DNA from: Hydractinia symbiolongicarpus
Lineage: Eukaryota > Cnidaria > Hydrozoa > Anthoathecata > Hydractiniidae
DNA length: 64,000 nucleotides
Assembly: GCF_029227915.1 (NCBI RefSeq)
Contig: NC_079878.1
Location: forward strand, 34,747,501-34,811,500
Direction of reading: 5' to 3'
The notes beneath the pieces are model-generated. The model searched no databases and had not been told where the DNA came from. It saw only the letters and a list, made by a program, of their open reading frames with translations. This document shows positions 51,610 through 62,488 of this stretch, one piece after another (position 1 is the first letter of the stretch; the number at the start of each line of letters is the position of its first letter). Both the position numbers and the translations under genes were made by a program.

Positions 51610-53915
51610 CGTGACCCAACCATTGAAACTCAAACGCACTGACACTGTTAGAAATTCAGTGAAATGTAGCATTTGAAACTGTCTCTGTTTCTTCAGCGCG
51701 CGCTAACGGCAAAGATTTGTACCACATTAAAAAATGACTTTTTTATCTTAATTCTTAAATGAAGCGCTACCAGAGCGCCCAGTGTAATCGTTGAGTTCCG
51801 GCAATCACGTCAAATTAAGAAGAATGTTATTTCTAGGAGTCCAATTGTCTCATTTGTCATATTTATCAGGTCGCAGTCCAAAGTTAGTTCAATTAAGTCC
51901 CACAGTCAATTGTTTCACTGTTAAAAGCGATGCAACCTAGTAATATCAGATAAATATCGCTGAATATATGTTGGTACGAATATGTGACCCAACCGTTGAA
52001 ACTCAAACGGACTGACACCGTTAGAAAGTCAGTAAATGTAGTATTTGAAACTGGCTCTATTTCTTCTGCTCCCGCTAACGGCTAGGATTTGTACCACATT
52101 AAGAAAATGACTTTTTTATTTTAATTCTTAAATGAAGCGCTACCAGAGCGCCCAGTGTAATCGTTGAGTTCCGGCAATCACGTCAAATTAAGAAGAATGT
52201 TATTTCTAGGAGTCCAATTGTCTCATTTGTCATATTTATCAGGTCGCAGTCCAAAGTTAGTTCAATTAAGTCTCCCAGTCAATCGTTTCATTGTTAAAAG
52301 CGATGCAACCTAGTAATATCAAACAATGTCGCTAAGTACATGTTGGTACGAATATGTGACCCAACCGTGGTAACTCAAACGGACTGACACCGTTAGAAAG
52401 TCAATGAAATGCAGTTTTCGAAACTGTCGCTATTTCTTCAGCGCGCGATAACGGCTAGGATTGGTCCCACAGTAAAAAATGACTTTTTAATCTAAATTTT
52501 TAAATGAATCGCTACCTCAGCGCCCAGTGTAATCGCTGAGTTTCGGCAATCATGTCAAATTAAGAAGAATGTTACTTGTTGGAGTCAACTTGTGTCACTT
52601 ATAACATTTGTAAGGTCACAATCCAAAATCAGTTCAATTTAATCCCACAGTCAATCGTTTCACTGTTAAAAGCGATGCAACCTAGTAATATGAGAAAAAT
52701 ATAGCTAAATACATGTTGGTACGAATACGTGACCCAACCATTGAAACTCAAACGCACTGACACTGTTAGAAATTCAGTGAAATGTAGCATTTGAAACTGT
52801 CTCTGTTTCTTCAGCGCGCGCTAACGGCAAAGATTTGTACCACATTAAAAAATGACTTTTTTATCTTAATTCTTAAATGAAGCGCTACCAGAGCGCCCAG
52901 TGTAATCGTTGAGTTCCGGCAATCACGTCAAATTAAGAAGAATGTTATTTCTAGGAGTCCAATTGTCTCATTTGTCATATTTATCAGGTCGCAGTCCAAA
53001 GTTAGTTCAATTAAGTCCCACAGTCAATTGTTTCACTGTTAAAAGCGATGCAACCTAGTAATATCAGATAAATATCGCTGAATATATGTTGGTACGAATA
53101 TGTGACCCAACCGTTGAAACTCAAACGGACTGACACCGTTAGAAAGTCAGTAAATGTAGTATTTGAAACTGGCTCTATTTCTTCTGCTCCCGCTAACGGC
53201 TAGGATTTGTACCACATTAAGAAAATGACTTTTTTATTTTAATTCTTAAATGAAGCGCTACCAGAGCGCCCAGTGTAATCGTTGAGTTCCGGCAATCACG
53301 TCAAATTAAGAAGAATGTTATTTCTAGGAGTCCAATTGTCTCATTTGTCATATTTATCAGGTCGCAGTCCAAAGTTAGTTCAATTAAGTCTCCCAGTCAA
53401 TCGTTTCATTGTTAAAAGCGATGCAACCTAGTAATATCAAACAATGTCGCTAAATACATGTTGGTACGAATATGTGACCCAACCGTGGTAACTCAAACGG
53501 ACTGACACCGTTAGAAAGTCAATGAAATGCAGTTTTCGAAACTGTCGCTATTTCTTCAGCGCGCGATAACGGCTAGGATTGGTCCCACAGTAAAAAATGA
53601 CTTTTTAATCTAAATTTTTAAATGAATCGCTACCTCAGCGCCCAGTGTAATCGCTGAGTTTCGGCAATCATGTCAAATTAAGAAGAATGTTACTTGTTGG
53701 AGTCAAGTTGTCTCACTTATAACATTTGTAAGGTCACAATCCAAAATCAGTTCAATTTAATCCCACAGTCAATCGTTTCTTTGATAAAAGCGATGCAACC
53801 TAGTAATATGAGAAAAATATCGCTAAATACATGTTGGTACGAATACGTGACCCAACCGTTGAAACTCAAACGCACTGACACTGTTAGAAAGTCAGTGAAA
53901 TGTAGTATTTGAAAC
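51610..53915 (+). repeat. 8-monomer higher-order repeat (2,985 bp), copy 2 (incomplete)
   Basis: It follows copy 1 closely, including both nested trimers. It diverges at about 53915, where ctgtttcttcagcgcgcgct replaces ctgcttcttcagcgcgggtt, so the last two monomers of the unit are missing. Confidence 0.9.
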
Positions 53916-55120
53916 TGTCTCTGTTTCTTCAGCGCGCGCTAACGGCAAAAATTTGTACCACATTAAAAAAATGACTTTTTTATCTTGATTCTTAAATGAA
54001 GCGCTACCACAGCGCCCAGTGTAATCGTTGAGTTCCGACAATCACGTCAAATTAAGAAGAATGTTATTTCTAGGAGTGCAATTGTCTCATTTGTCACATT
54101 TATCCGGTCGCAGTCCAAAGTTAGTTCAATTAAGTCTCGCATTCAATCGTTTCATTGTTAAAAGCGATGCAACCTAGTAATATCAAAAATGTCGCTAAAT
54201 ACATGTTGGTACGAATATTGACCCAACCGTGGTAACTCAAACGGACTGACACCGTTAGAAAGTCAATGAAATGTAGTTTTTGAAACTGTCGCTATTTCTT
54301 CAGCGCGCGATAACGGATAGGTTTGGTCCCACAGTAAAAAATGACTTATTACTCTAAATTTTTAAATGAATCGCTACCACAGCGCCCAGTGTAATCGCCG
54401 AGTTCCGGCAATCATGTCAAATTAGGAAGAATGTTATTTCTTGGAGTCCAATTTTCTTATTTATCACATTTATCAGGTCGCAGTCCAAAGTTAGTTCAAT
54501 TAAGTCCCACAGTCAATCGTTTCACTGTTAAAAGCGATGCAACCTAGTAATATCAGATAAATATCGCTGAATACATGATGGTACGAATATGTGACCCAAC
54601 CGTTGTAACTCAAACGGACTGACACCGTTAGAAAGTCAATGAAATGTAGTTTTTGAAACTGTCACTATTTCTTCAGCGCGCGATAACGGCTAGGACAGGT
54701 CCCACAGTAAAAAATGACTTTTTAACCTAAATTTTTAAATGAAGCGCTACCACAGCGCCCAGTGTAATCGCTGAGTTCCGGCAATAATGTCAAATTAAGA
54801 AGAATGTTATTTCTTGGAGTCCAATTTTCCCATTTATCACATTTACCAGGTCACAGTCCAAAGTTAATTCAATTAAGTGCCACAGTCAATCGTTTCACTG
54901 TTTAATGCGATGCAACCTAGTAATATGAGAAAAATGTCGCTAAATACATGTTGGTACGAATTTGTGACCCAACCATTGAAACTCAAACGGACTGACACCG
55001 TTAGAAAGTCAATGAAATGTTGTTTTTGAAACTGTCGCTATTTCTTTAGCGCGCGATAACGGCTAGGATAGGTCCCACAGTAAAAAATGACTTATTAATC
55101 TAAATTTTTAAATGAAGCGC
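53916..55120 (+). repeat. Transition segment into the right-hand monomer subfamily
   Basis: Positions 53916-54410 correspond to 47201-47695 at an offset of 6,715 bp. After that, monomers with gaataatgtc or gcaataatgtc and tttaccaggtcacag appear; these are characteristic of 55-64 kb. One base is lost in gaatattgacccaacc (near 54217), which shortens the second half of the GTAC dyad. Confidence 0.82.
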
Positions 55121-55271
55121 TACCACAGCGCCCAGTGTAATCGCTGAGTTCCGGCAATAATGTCAAATTAAGAAGAATGTTATTTCTTGGAGTCCAATTT
55201 TCCCATTTATCACATTTACCAGGTCACAGTCCAAAGTTAGTTCAATTAAGTGCCACAGTCAATTGTTTCAC
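55121..55271 (+). repeat. Truncated monomer, 151 bp (copy 1)
   Basis: The monomer runs to caattgtttcac and then joins tgccacagcgcccag, which is the start of the next monomer with tgcc in place of tacc. About 222 bp are missing. Confidence 0.92.
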
Positions 55272-56015
55272 TGCCACAGCGCCCAGTGTAATTGCTGAGT
55301 TTCGGCAATCATGTCAAATTAAGAAGAATGTTATTTGTTGGAGTCCAATTGTCTCCTTTATCACAATTATCAGGTCAAAGTCCAAAGTTAGTTCAATTAA
55401 GTCCCACAGTCAATCGCTTCATATTTAAAACCGATGCAACCTAGTATTATCAGATAAATATCGCTAATTACATGTTGGTACGAATATGTGACCCAACCGT
55501 TGTAACTCAAACGGACTGACACCGTTAGGAAGTCAGTGAAATGTAGAATTTGAAACTGTCTCTATTTCTTCAACGCGCTAACGGCTATGATTGGTCCCAC
55601 ATTAAAAGAATGACTTTTTTATATTAATTCTTAAATGAACGCTACCACAGCGCACAGTGTAATTGCTGTGTTTCGGCAATCATGTCAAATTAAGAAGAAT
55701 GTTATTTCTTGGAGTCCAATTGTCCCCTTTATCACATTTATCAGGTCACAGTCCAAAGTTAGTTCAATTAAGTCCCACAGTCAATCTTTTCACTGTTAAA
55801 AGCGATGCAACCTAGTAATATCAGATAAATATCGCTGAATACATGTTGGTACGAATATGTGACCCAACCGTTGTAACTCAAACGGACTGACACCGTTAGA
55901 AAGTCAATGAAATGTAGTTTTTGAAACTGTCGCTATTTCTTTAGCGCGCGATAACGGCTAGGATAGGTCCCACAGTAAAAAATGACTTATTAATCTAAAT
56001 TTTTAAATGAAGCGC
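55121..56015 (+). repeat. 895-bp repeat unit containing a 151-bp truncated monomer, copy 1
   Basis: The unit is a truncated monomer (55121-55271) plus two full monomers. The second full one has the caacgcgctaacggctatg end and the tgaacgctaccacagcgcac start. The unit is followed 895 bp later by another copy with the same truncation point. Confidence 0.92.
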
Positions 56016-56166
56016 TACCACAGCGCCCAGTGTAATCGCTGAGTTCCGGCAATAATGTCAAATTAAGAAGAATGTTATTTCTTGGAGTCCAATTTTCCCA
56101 TTTATCACATTTACCAGGTCACAGTCCAAAGTTAGTTCAATTAAGTGCCACAGTCAATTGTTTCAC
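56016..56166 (+). repeat. Truncated monomer, 151 bp (copy 2)
   Basis: The breakpoint is the same as at 55271/55272 (tttcactgccacagcg), 895 bp downstream, within the second 895-bp unit. Confidence 0.92.
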
Positions 56167-56570
56167 TGCCACAGCGCCCAGTGTAATTTCTGAGTTTCGG
56201 CAATCATGTCAAATTAAGAAGAATGTTATTTGTTGGAGTCCAATTGTCTCCTTTATCACAATTATCAGGTCAAAGTCCAAAGTTAGTTCAATTAAGTCCC
56301 ACAGTCAATCGCTTCATATTTAAAACCGATGCAACCTAGTATTATCAGATAAATATCGCTAATTACATGTTGGTACGAATATGTGACCCAACCGTTGTAA
56401 CTCAAACGGACTGACACCGTTAGGAAGTCAGTGAAATGTAGAATTTGAAACTGTCTCTATTTCTTCAACGCGCTAACGGCTATGATTGGTCCCACATTAA
56501 AAGAATGACTTTTTTATATTAATTCTTAAATGAACGCTACCACAGCGCACAGTGTAATTGCTGTGTTTCG
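56016..56570 (+). repeat. 895-bp repeat unit, copy 2 (incomplete)
   Basis: It carries the same 151-bp truncated monomer (56016-56166) and the following monomer. It diverges near 56571, where caatcatttcaaattaag and ttcgtggagtccaac appear. Confidence 0.9.
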
Positions 56571-56905
56571 GCAATCATTTCAAATTAAGAAGAATGTTAT
56601 TTCGTGGAGTCCAACTGTCTCCTTTATCACATTTATCAGGTCACAGTCCAAAGTTAGTTCAATTAAGTCCCACAGTCAATCGTTTCACTGTTAAAAGCGG
56701 TGCAACCTAGTAATATCAGATAAATATCGCTGAATACATGTTGGTACGAATATGTGACCCAACGGTTGAGACTCAAACGTACCGACACCGTTAGAGAGTC
56801 AGTAAATGTAGTATTTGAAACTGGCTCTATTTTTCTGCGCGCGCTAACAGCTAGAATAGGTCCCACATTAAAAAAATGACTTTTTTATCTTAATTCTTAA
56901 ATGAA

Positions 56906-56920
56906 GCGCTACCACAGCGC
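56906..56920. other. Short stem-loop at monomer start (one per monomer)
   Basis: GCGCT, a 5-base loop ACCAC, then AGCGC could form a 5-bp stem. Variants include loops ACCAG (40-54 kb) and ACCAA (near 19885), which keep the stem. Starts such as gcactacc, tcgctacc and aacgctacc shorten or break it. An exact example also lies at 2237-2251. Whether it forms in DNA or RNA is unknown. Confidence 0.7.
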
Positions 56921-57067
56921 CCAGTGTAATCGCTGAGTTTCGGCAATCATGTAAAATTAAGAAGAATGTTATTTCTTGGAGTCCAATTGTCTCCTTTATC
57001 ACATTTATCAGGTAACAGTCCAAAGTTAGTTCAATTAAGTCCCACAGTCAATCGTTTCACTGTTAAA

Positions 57068-57103
57068 AGCGATGCAACCTAGTAATATCAGATAAATATC
57101 GCT
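57068..57103. other. Inverted pair AGCGAT ... ATCGCT (24-base spacer)
   Basis: There are two perfect 6-bp arms at 57068-57073 and 57098-57103. The arrangement recurs in most monomers immediately upstream of the GTAC dyad. Monomers with ggcgat (for example 26371-27116) lose one pair. ATCGCT also occurs near the monomer start (taatcgctgag). Confidence 0.65.
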
Positions 57104-57107
57104 GAAT

Positions 57108-57127
57108 ACATGTTGGTACGAATATGT
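57108..57127. other. Typical imperfect GTAC-centred dyad (one per monomer)
   Basis: acatgttggtacgaatatgt is symmetric except for two mismatched pairs. In the left array the variant acatattggtacgaatatgt (for example around 2086 and 7291) has only one mismatched pair. The dyad lies at about position 199-218 of each monomer. I report one example; it is present in nearly every full monomer. Confidence 0.85.
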
Positions 57128-57134
57128 GACCCAA

Positions 57135-57152
57135 CCGTTGTAACTCAAACGG
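57135..57152. other. Inverted pair CCGTT ... AACGG (8-base spacer)
   Basis: There are 5-bp arms flanking gtaactca, right after the GTAC dyad. CCGTT recurs a little downstream in gacaccgttag, and AACGG recurs in ataacggctagg, so each monomer has several copies of the same pentamer on both strands. Some subfamilies (for example aaacgaactt or aaacgcactg) lose the AACGG arm. Confidence 0.6.
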
Positions 57153-60100
57153 ACTGACACCGTTAGGAAGTCAGTGAAATGTAGAATTTGAAACTGTCTC
57201 TATTTCTTCAACGCGCTAACGGCTATGATTGGTCCCACATTAAAAGAATGACTTTTTTATATTAATTCTTAAATGAACGCTACCACAGCGCACAGTGCAA
57301 TCGCTGTGTTTCGGCAATCATGTCAAATTAAGAAGAATGTTATTTCGTGGAGTCCAATTGTCTCCTTTATCACATTTATCAGGTCACAGTCCAAAGTTAG
57401 TTTAATTAAGTCCCACAGTCAATCGTTTCACTGTTAAAAGCGATGCAACCTAGTAATATCAGATAAATATCGCTGAATACATGTTGGTACGAATATGTGA
57501 CCCAACCGTTGAAACTCAAACGGACTGACACCGTTAGAGAGTCAGTAAATGTAGTATTTGAAACTGGCTCTATTTTTCTGCGCGCGCTAACAGCTAGAAT
57601 AGGTCCCACATTAAAAAAATAACTTTTTTCATCTTAATTCTTAAATGAAGCGCTACCACAGCGTCCAGTGTAATCGCTGTGTTTCGGCAATCATGTCAAA
57701 TTAAGAAGAATGTTATTTCGTGGAGTCCAATTGTCTCCTTTATCACATTTATCAGGTCACAGTCCAAAGTTAGTTCAATTAAGTCCCACAGTCAATCGTT
57801 TCACTGTTAAAAGCGGTGCAACCTAGTAATATCAGATAAATATCGCTGAATACATGTTGGTACGAATATGTGACCCAACCGTTGAAACTCAAACATACCG
57901 ACACCGTTAGAGAGTCAGTAAATGTAGTATTTGAAACTGGCTCTATTTTTCTGCGCGCGCTAACAGCTATGATTGGTCTCACATTAAAAGAATGACTTTT
58001 TTATATTAATTCTTAAATGAACGCTACCACAGCGCACAATGTAATCGCTGTGTTTCGGCAATCATGTCCAATTAAGAAGAATGTTATTTCGTGGAGTCCA
58101 ATTGTCTCCTTTATCACATTTATCAGGTCACAGTCCAAAGTTAGTTCAATTAAGTCCCACAGTCAACCGTTTCACTGTTAAAAGCGATGCAACCTAGTAA
58201 TATCAGATAAATATCGCTGAATACATGTTGGTACGAATATGTGACCCAACCGTTGAAACTCAAACGGACTGACACCGTTAGAGAGTCAGTAAATGTAGTA
58301 TTTAAAACTGGCTCTATTTTTCTGCGCGCGCTAACAGCTAGGATAGGTCCCACATTAAAAAAATGACTTTTTTTATCTTAATTCTTAAATGAAGCGCTAC
58401 CACAGCGTCCAGTGTAATCGCTGAGTTTCGGCAATCATGTAAAATTAAGAAGAATGTTATTTCTTGGAGTCCAATTGTCTCCTTTAGCACATTTATCAGG
58501 TCACAGTCCAAAGTTAGTTCAATTAAGTCCCACAGTCAATCGTTTCACTGTTAAAAGCGATGCAACCTAGTAATATCAGATAAATATCGCTGAATACATG
58601 TTGGTACGAATATGTGACCCAACCGTTGTAACTCAAACGGACTGACACCGTTAGGAAGTCAGTGAAATGTAGAATTTGAAACTGTCTCTATTTCTTCAAC
58701 GCGCTAACGGCTATGATTGGTCCCACATTAAAAGAATGACTTTTTTATATTAATTCTTAAATGAACGCTACCACAGCGCACAGTGTAATCGCTGTGTTTC
58801 GGCAATCATGTCAAATTAAGAAGAGTGTTATTTCGTGGAGTGCAATTGTCTCCTTTATTACATTTATCAGGTCACAGTCCAAAGTTAGTTCAATTAAGTC
58901 CCACAGTCAATCGTTTCACTGTTAAAAGCTATGCAACCTAGTAATATCAGATAAATATCGCTGAATACATGTTGGTACGAATATGTGACCCAACTGTTGT
59001 AACTCAAACGGACTGACACCGTTAGAAAGTCAATGAAATGTAGTTTTTGAAACTGTCTCTATTTTTTCAGCGCGCGATAACTTCTAGGATAGGTCCCACA
59101 GTAAAAAATGACTTATTAATCTAAATTTTTAAATGAAGCGCTACCACAGCGCCAAGTGTAATCGCTGAGTTCCGGCAATAATGTCAAATTAAGAAGAATG
59201 TTATTTCTTGGTGTCCAATTTTCCCATTTATCACATTTACCAGGTCACAGTCCAGAGTTAGTTCAATTAAGTGCCACAGTCAATCGTTTCACTGTTAAAA
59301 GCGATGCAACCTCGTATTATCAGATAAATATCGCTAAATACATGTTGGTACGAATATGTGACCCAACCGTTGAAATTCAAAGGGACTGACACCGTTAGAA
59401 ATTCAATGAAATGTAGTTTTTGAAACTGTCACTATTTCTTCAGCGCGCGATAACGGCTAGGTTTGGTCTCACAGTAAAAAATGACTTATTAATCTAAATT
59501 TTTAAATGAAGCGCTACCACAGCGCCCAGTGTAATCGCTGAGTTCCGGCAATCATGTCAAATTAAGAAGAATGTTATTTCGTGGAGTCCAATTGTCTCCT
59601 TTATCACATTTATCAGGTCACAGTCCAAAGGTAGTTCAATTAAGTCCCACAGTCAATCGTTTCACTGTTAAAAGCGATGCAACCTAGTAATATCAGATAA
59701 ATATCGCTGAATACATGTTGGTACGAACATGTGACCCAACCGTTGAAACTCAAACGGACTGACACCGTTAGACAGTCAGTAAATGTAGTATTTGAAACTG
59801 GCTCTATTTTTCTGCGCGCGCTAACGGCTAGGATAGGTCCCACATTAAAAAAATGACTTTTTTATCTTAATTCTTAAATGAAGCGCTACCACAGCGTCCA
59901 GTGTAATCGCTGAGTTTCGGCAATCATGTAAAATTAAGAAGAATGTTATTTCTGGGAGTCCAATTGTCTCCTTTATCACATTTATCACGTCACAGTCCAA
60001 AGTTAGTTCAATTAAGTCCCACAGTCAATCGTTTCACTGTTAAAAGCGATGCAACCTAGTAAAATCAGACAAATATCGCTGAATACATGTTGGTACGAAT

Positions 60101-60259
60101 ATGTGACCTAACCGTTGTAACTCAAACGGACTGACACAGTTAGAAAGTCAATGAAATGTAGTTTTTGAAACTGTCTCTATTTCTTCAGCGCGCGATAACG
60201 GCTAGGATAGGTCCCACAGTAAAAAATGACTTATTAATCTAAATTTTTAAATAAAGCGC

Positions 60260-61371
60260 TACCGCAGCGCCAAGTGTAATCGCTGAGTTCCGGCAATAAT
60301 GTCAAATTAAGAAGAATGTTATTTCTTGGAGTCCAATTTTCCCATTTATCACATTTACCAGGTCACAGTCCAAAGTTAGTTCAATTAAGTGCCACAGTCA
60401 ATCGTTTCACTGTTAAAAGTGATGCAACCTGGTATTATCAGATAAATATCGCTAAATACATGTTGGTACGAATATGTGACCCAACCGTTGAAATTCAAAC
60501 GGACTGACACCGTTAGAAAGTCAATGAAATGTAGTTTTTAAAACTGTCGCCATTTCTTCAGCGCGCGATAACGGCTAGGTTTGGTCCCACAGTAAAAAAT
60601 GACTTATTAATCTAAATTTTTAAATGAATCGCTACCACAGCGCCCAGTGTAATCGCTGAGTTCCGGCAATCATGTCAAATTAGGAAGAATGTTTTTTGTT
60701 GGAGTCAACTTGTCTCACTTATAACATTTATCAGGTCACAGTCCAAAGTTAGTTCAATTAAGTCCCACAGTCAATCGTTTCACTGTTAAAAGCGATGCAA
60801 CCTAGTAATATCAGATAAATATCGCTGAATACATGTTGGTACAAATATGTGACCCAACCGTTGTAACTCAAACGGACTGACACCGTTAGGAAGTCAGTGA
60901 AATGTAGAATTTGAAACTGTCTCTATTTCTTCAACGCGCTAACGGCTATGATTGGTCCCGCATTAAAAGAATGACTTTTTTATATTAATTCTTAAATGAA
61001 CGCTACCACAGCACACAGTGTAATCGCTGAGTTCCGGCAATAATGTCAAATTAAGAAGAATGTTATTTCTTGGAGTCCAATTTTCCCATTTATCACATTT
61101 ATCAGGTCACAGTCCAAAGTTAGTTCAATTAAGTCCCACAGTCAATCGTTTCACTGTTAAAAGCGATGCAACCTAGTAATATCAGATAAATATCGCTGAA
61201 TACATGTTGGTACGAATATGTGACCCAACTGTTGTAACTCAAACGGACTGACACCGTTAGAAAGTCAATGAAATGTAGTTTTTGAAACTGTCTCTATCAG
61301 CGCGCGATAACGGCTAGGATAGGTCCCACAGTAAAAAATGACTTATTAATCTAAATTTTTAAATAAAGCGC
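60260..61371 (+). repeat. 3-monomer higher-order repeat (1,112 bp), copy 1
   Basis: The monomers start at 60260, 60633 and 61004, and the first has the rare gctaccgcagcgccaag start. The third is only 368 bp because of a 5-bp loss giving ctctatcagcgcgcg near 61296, so the unit is 1,112 rather than about 1,117 bp. Confidence 0.9.
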
Positions 61372-62488
61372 TACCGCAGCGCCAAGTGTAATCGCTGAGT
61401 TCCGGCAATAATGTCAAATTAAGAAGAATGTTATTTCTTGGAGTCCAATTTTCCCATTTATCACATTTACCAGGTCACAGTCCAAAGTTAGTTCAATTAA
61501 GTGCCACAGTCAATCGTTTCACTGTTAAAAGTGATGCAACCTGGTATTATCAGATAAATATCGCTAAATACATGTTGGTACGAATATGTGACCCAACCGT
61601 TGAAATTCAAACGGACTGACACCGTTAGAAAGTCAATGAAATGTTGTTTTTAAAACTGTCGCCATTTCTTCAGCGCGCGATAACGGCTAGGTTTGGTCCC
61701 ACAGTAAAAAATGACTTATTAATCTAAATTTTTAAATGAATCGCTACCACAGCGCCCAGTGTAATCGCTGAGTTCCGGCAATCATGTCAAATTAAGAAGA
61801 ATGTTATTTGTTGGAGTCAACTTGTCTCACTTATAACATTTATAAGCTCACAATCCAAAATCAGTTCAATTAAGTCCCACAGTCAATCGTTTCACTGTTA
61901 AAAGCGATGCAACCTAGTAATATCAGATAAATATCGCTGAATACATGTTGGTACGAATATGTGACCCAACCGTTGTAACTCAAACGGACTGACACCGTTA
62001 GAGAGTCAGTGAAATGTAGAATTTGAAACTGTCTCTATTTCTTCAACGCGCTAACGGCTATGATTGGTCCCACATTAAAAGGATGACTTTTTTATATTAA
62101 TTCTTAAATGAACGCTACCACAGCGCACAGTGTAATCGCTGAGTTCCGGCAATAATGTCAAATTAAGAAGAATGTTATTTCTTGGAGTCCAATTTTCCCA
62201 TTTATCACATTTACCAGGTCACAGTCCAAAGTTAGTTCAATTAAGTGCCACAGTCAATCGTTTCACTGTTAAAAGCGATGCAACCTGGTATTATCAGATA
62301 AATATCGCTAAATACATGTTGGTACGAATATGTGACCCAACCGTTGAAATTCAAACGGACTGACACAGTTAGAAAGTCAATGAAATGTAGTTTTTGAAAC
62401 TGTCGCTATTTCTTCAGCGTGCGATAACGGCTAGGTTTGGTCCCACAGTGAAAAATGACTTATTAATCTAAATTTTTAAATGAATCGC
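61372..62488 (+). repeat. 3-monomer higher-order repeat (1,117 bp), copy 2
   Basis: The monomers start at 61372, 61745 and 62116. The gctaccgcagcgccaag start recurs, with gcctaggtttgg-like and gcaacctggtattatc variants also shared with copy 1. The 5-bp loss of copy 1 is absent, and the third monomer has an altered middle. Confidence 0.88.

Larger units (their letters stand above)
56910..57280 (+). repeat. Representative satellite monomer (371 bp) showing internal anatomy
   Basis: I chose this copy because its internal symmetries are intact. In order it shows: a GCGCT/AGCGC stem-loop overlapping the start (56906-56920); the conserved aagaatgttatttcttgg box; gtcccacagtcaatcg near the middle; an inverted pair AGCGAT (57068-57073) and ATCGCT (57098-57103); the 20-bp GTAC-centred dyad (57108-57127); an inverted pair CCGTT (57135-57139) and AACGG (57148-57152); then a GC-rich stretch around caacgcgctaacgg. 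It ends with an AT-rich tail containing acttttttatattaattc, which leads into the next start. The motif tcccaca occurs twice per monomer about 205 bp apart, but I see no convincing similarity between the two halves, so this is not an obvious doubled ~186-bp unit. Confidence 0.9.
56571..60259 (+). repeat. Right-hand satellite zone with ~1,487-bp (4-monomer) periodicity
   Basis: Monomer starts are 56910, 57281, 57654, 58025, 58398, 58769, 59142, 59515 and 59887. Monomers of the ttcgtggagtcc and ggctctatttttctgcg type and of the ttcaacgcgctaacggctatg type alternate. The monomers starting at 56538 and 56910 resemble those at 58025 and 58398, giving a 4-monomer spacing of about 1,487 bp. From 59142 the ataatgtc and tttaccagg type enters. 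Confidence 0.82.

Noticed and set aside
55177-55428. 83-residue open frame at 55177 and 56072, and an 88-residue one at 63663
   Set aside because: They are longer only because the 151-bp truncated monomer joins two open segments in frame. No protein feature is present.
56663-56866. 67-residue open frames on the minus strand at 56663, 57406, 57779, 58150 and 59640
   Set aside because: These are antisense readings of the right-hand monomer subfamily, with one frame per monomer and no supporting signal.
56906-57280. CENP-B box (ttcg....a..cggg pattern)
   Set aside because: I looked on both strands in the main monomer types and did not find the pattern. Nearby GC-rich strings such as cagcgggcgataac do not fit it.
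56910-57280. Monomer derived from two ~186-bp halves
   Set aside because: Short motifs recur (tcccaca, atcgct, ccgtt), but their spacings are unequal (about 205/168 and 159/109/105), and the halves do not align by eye.
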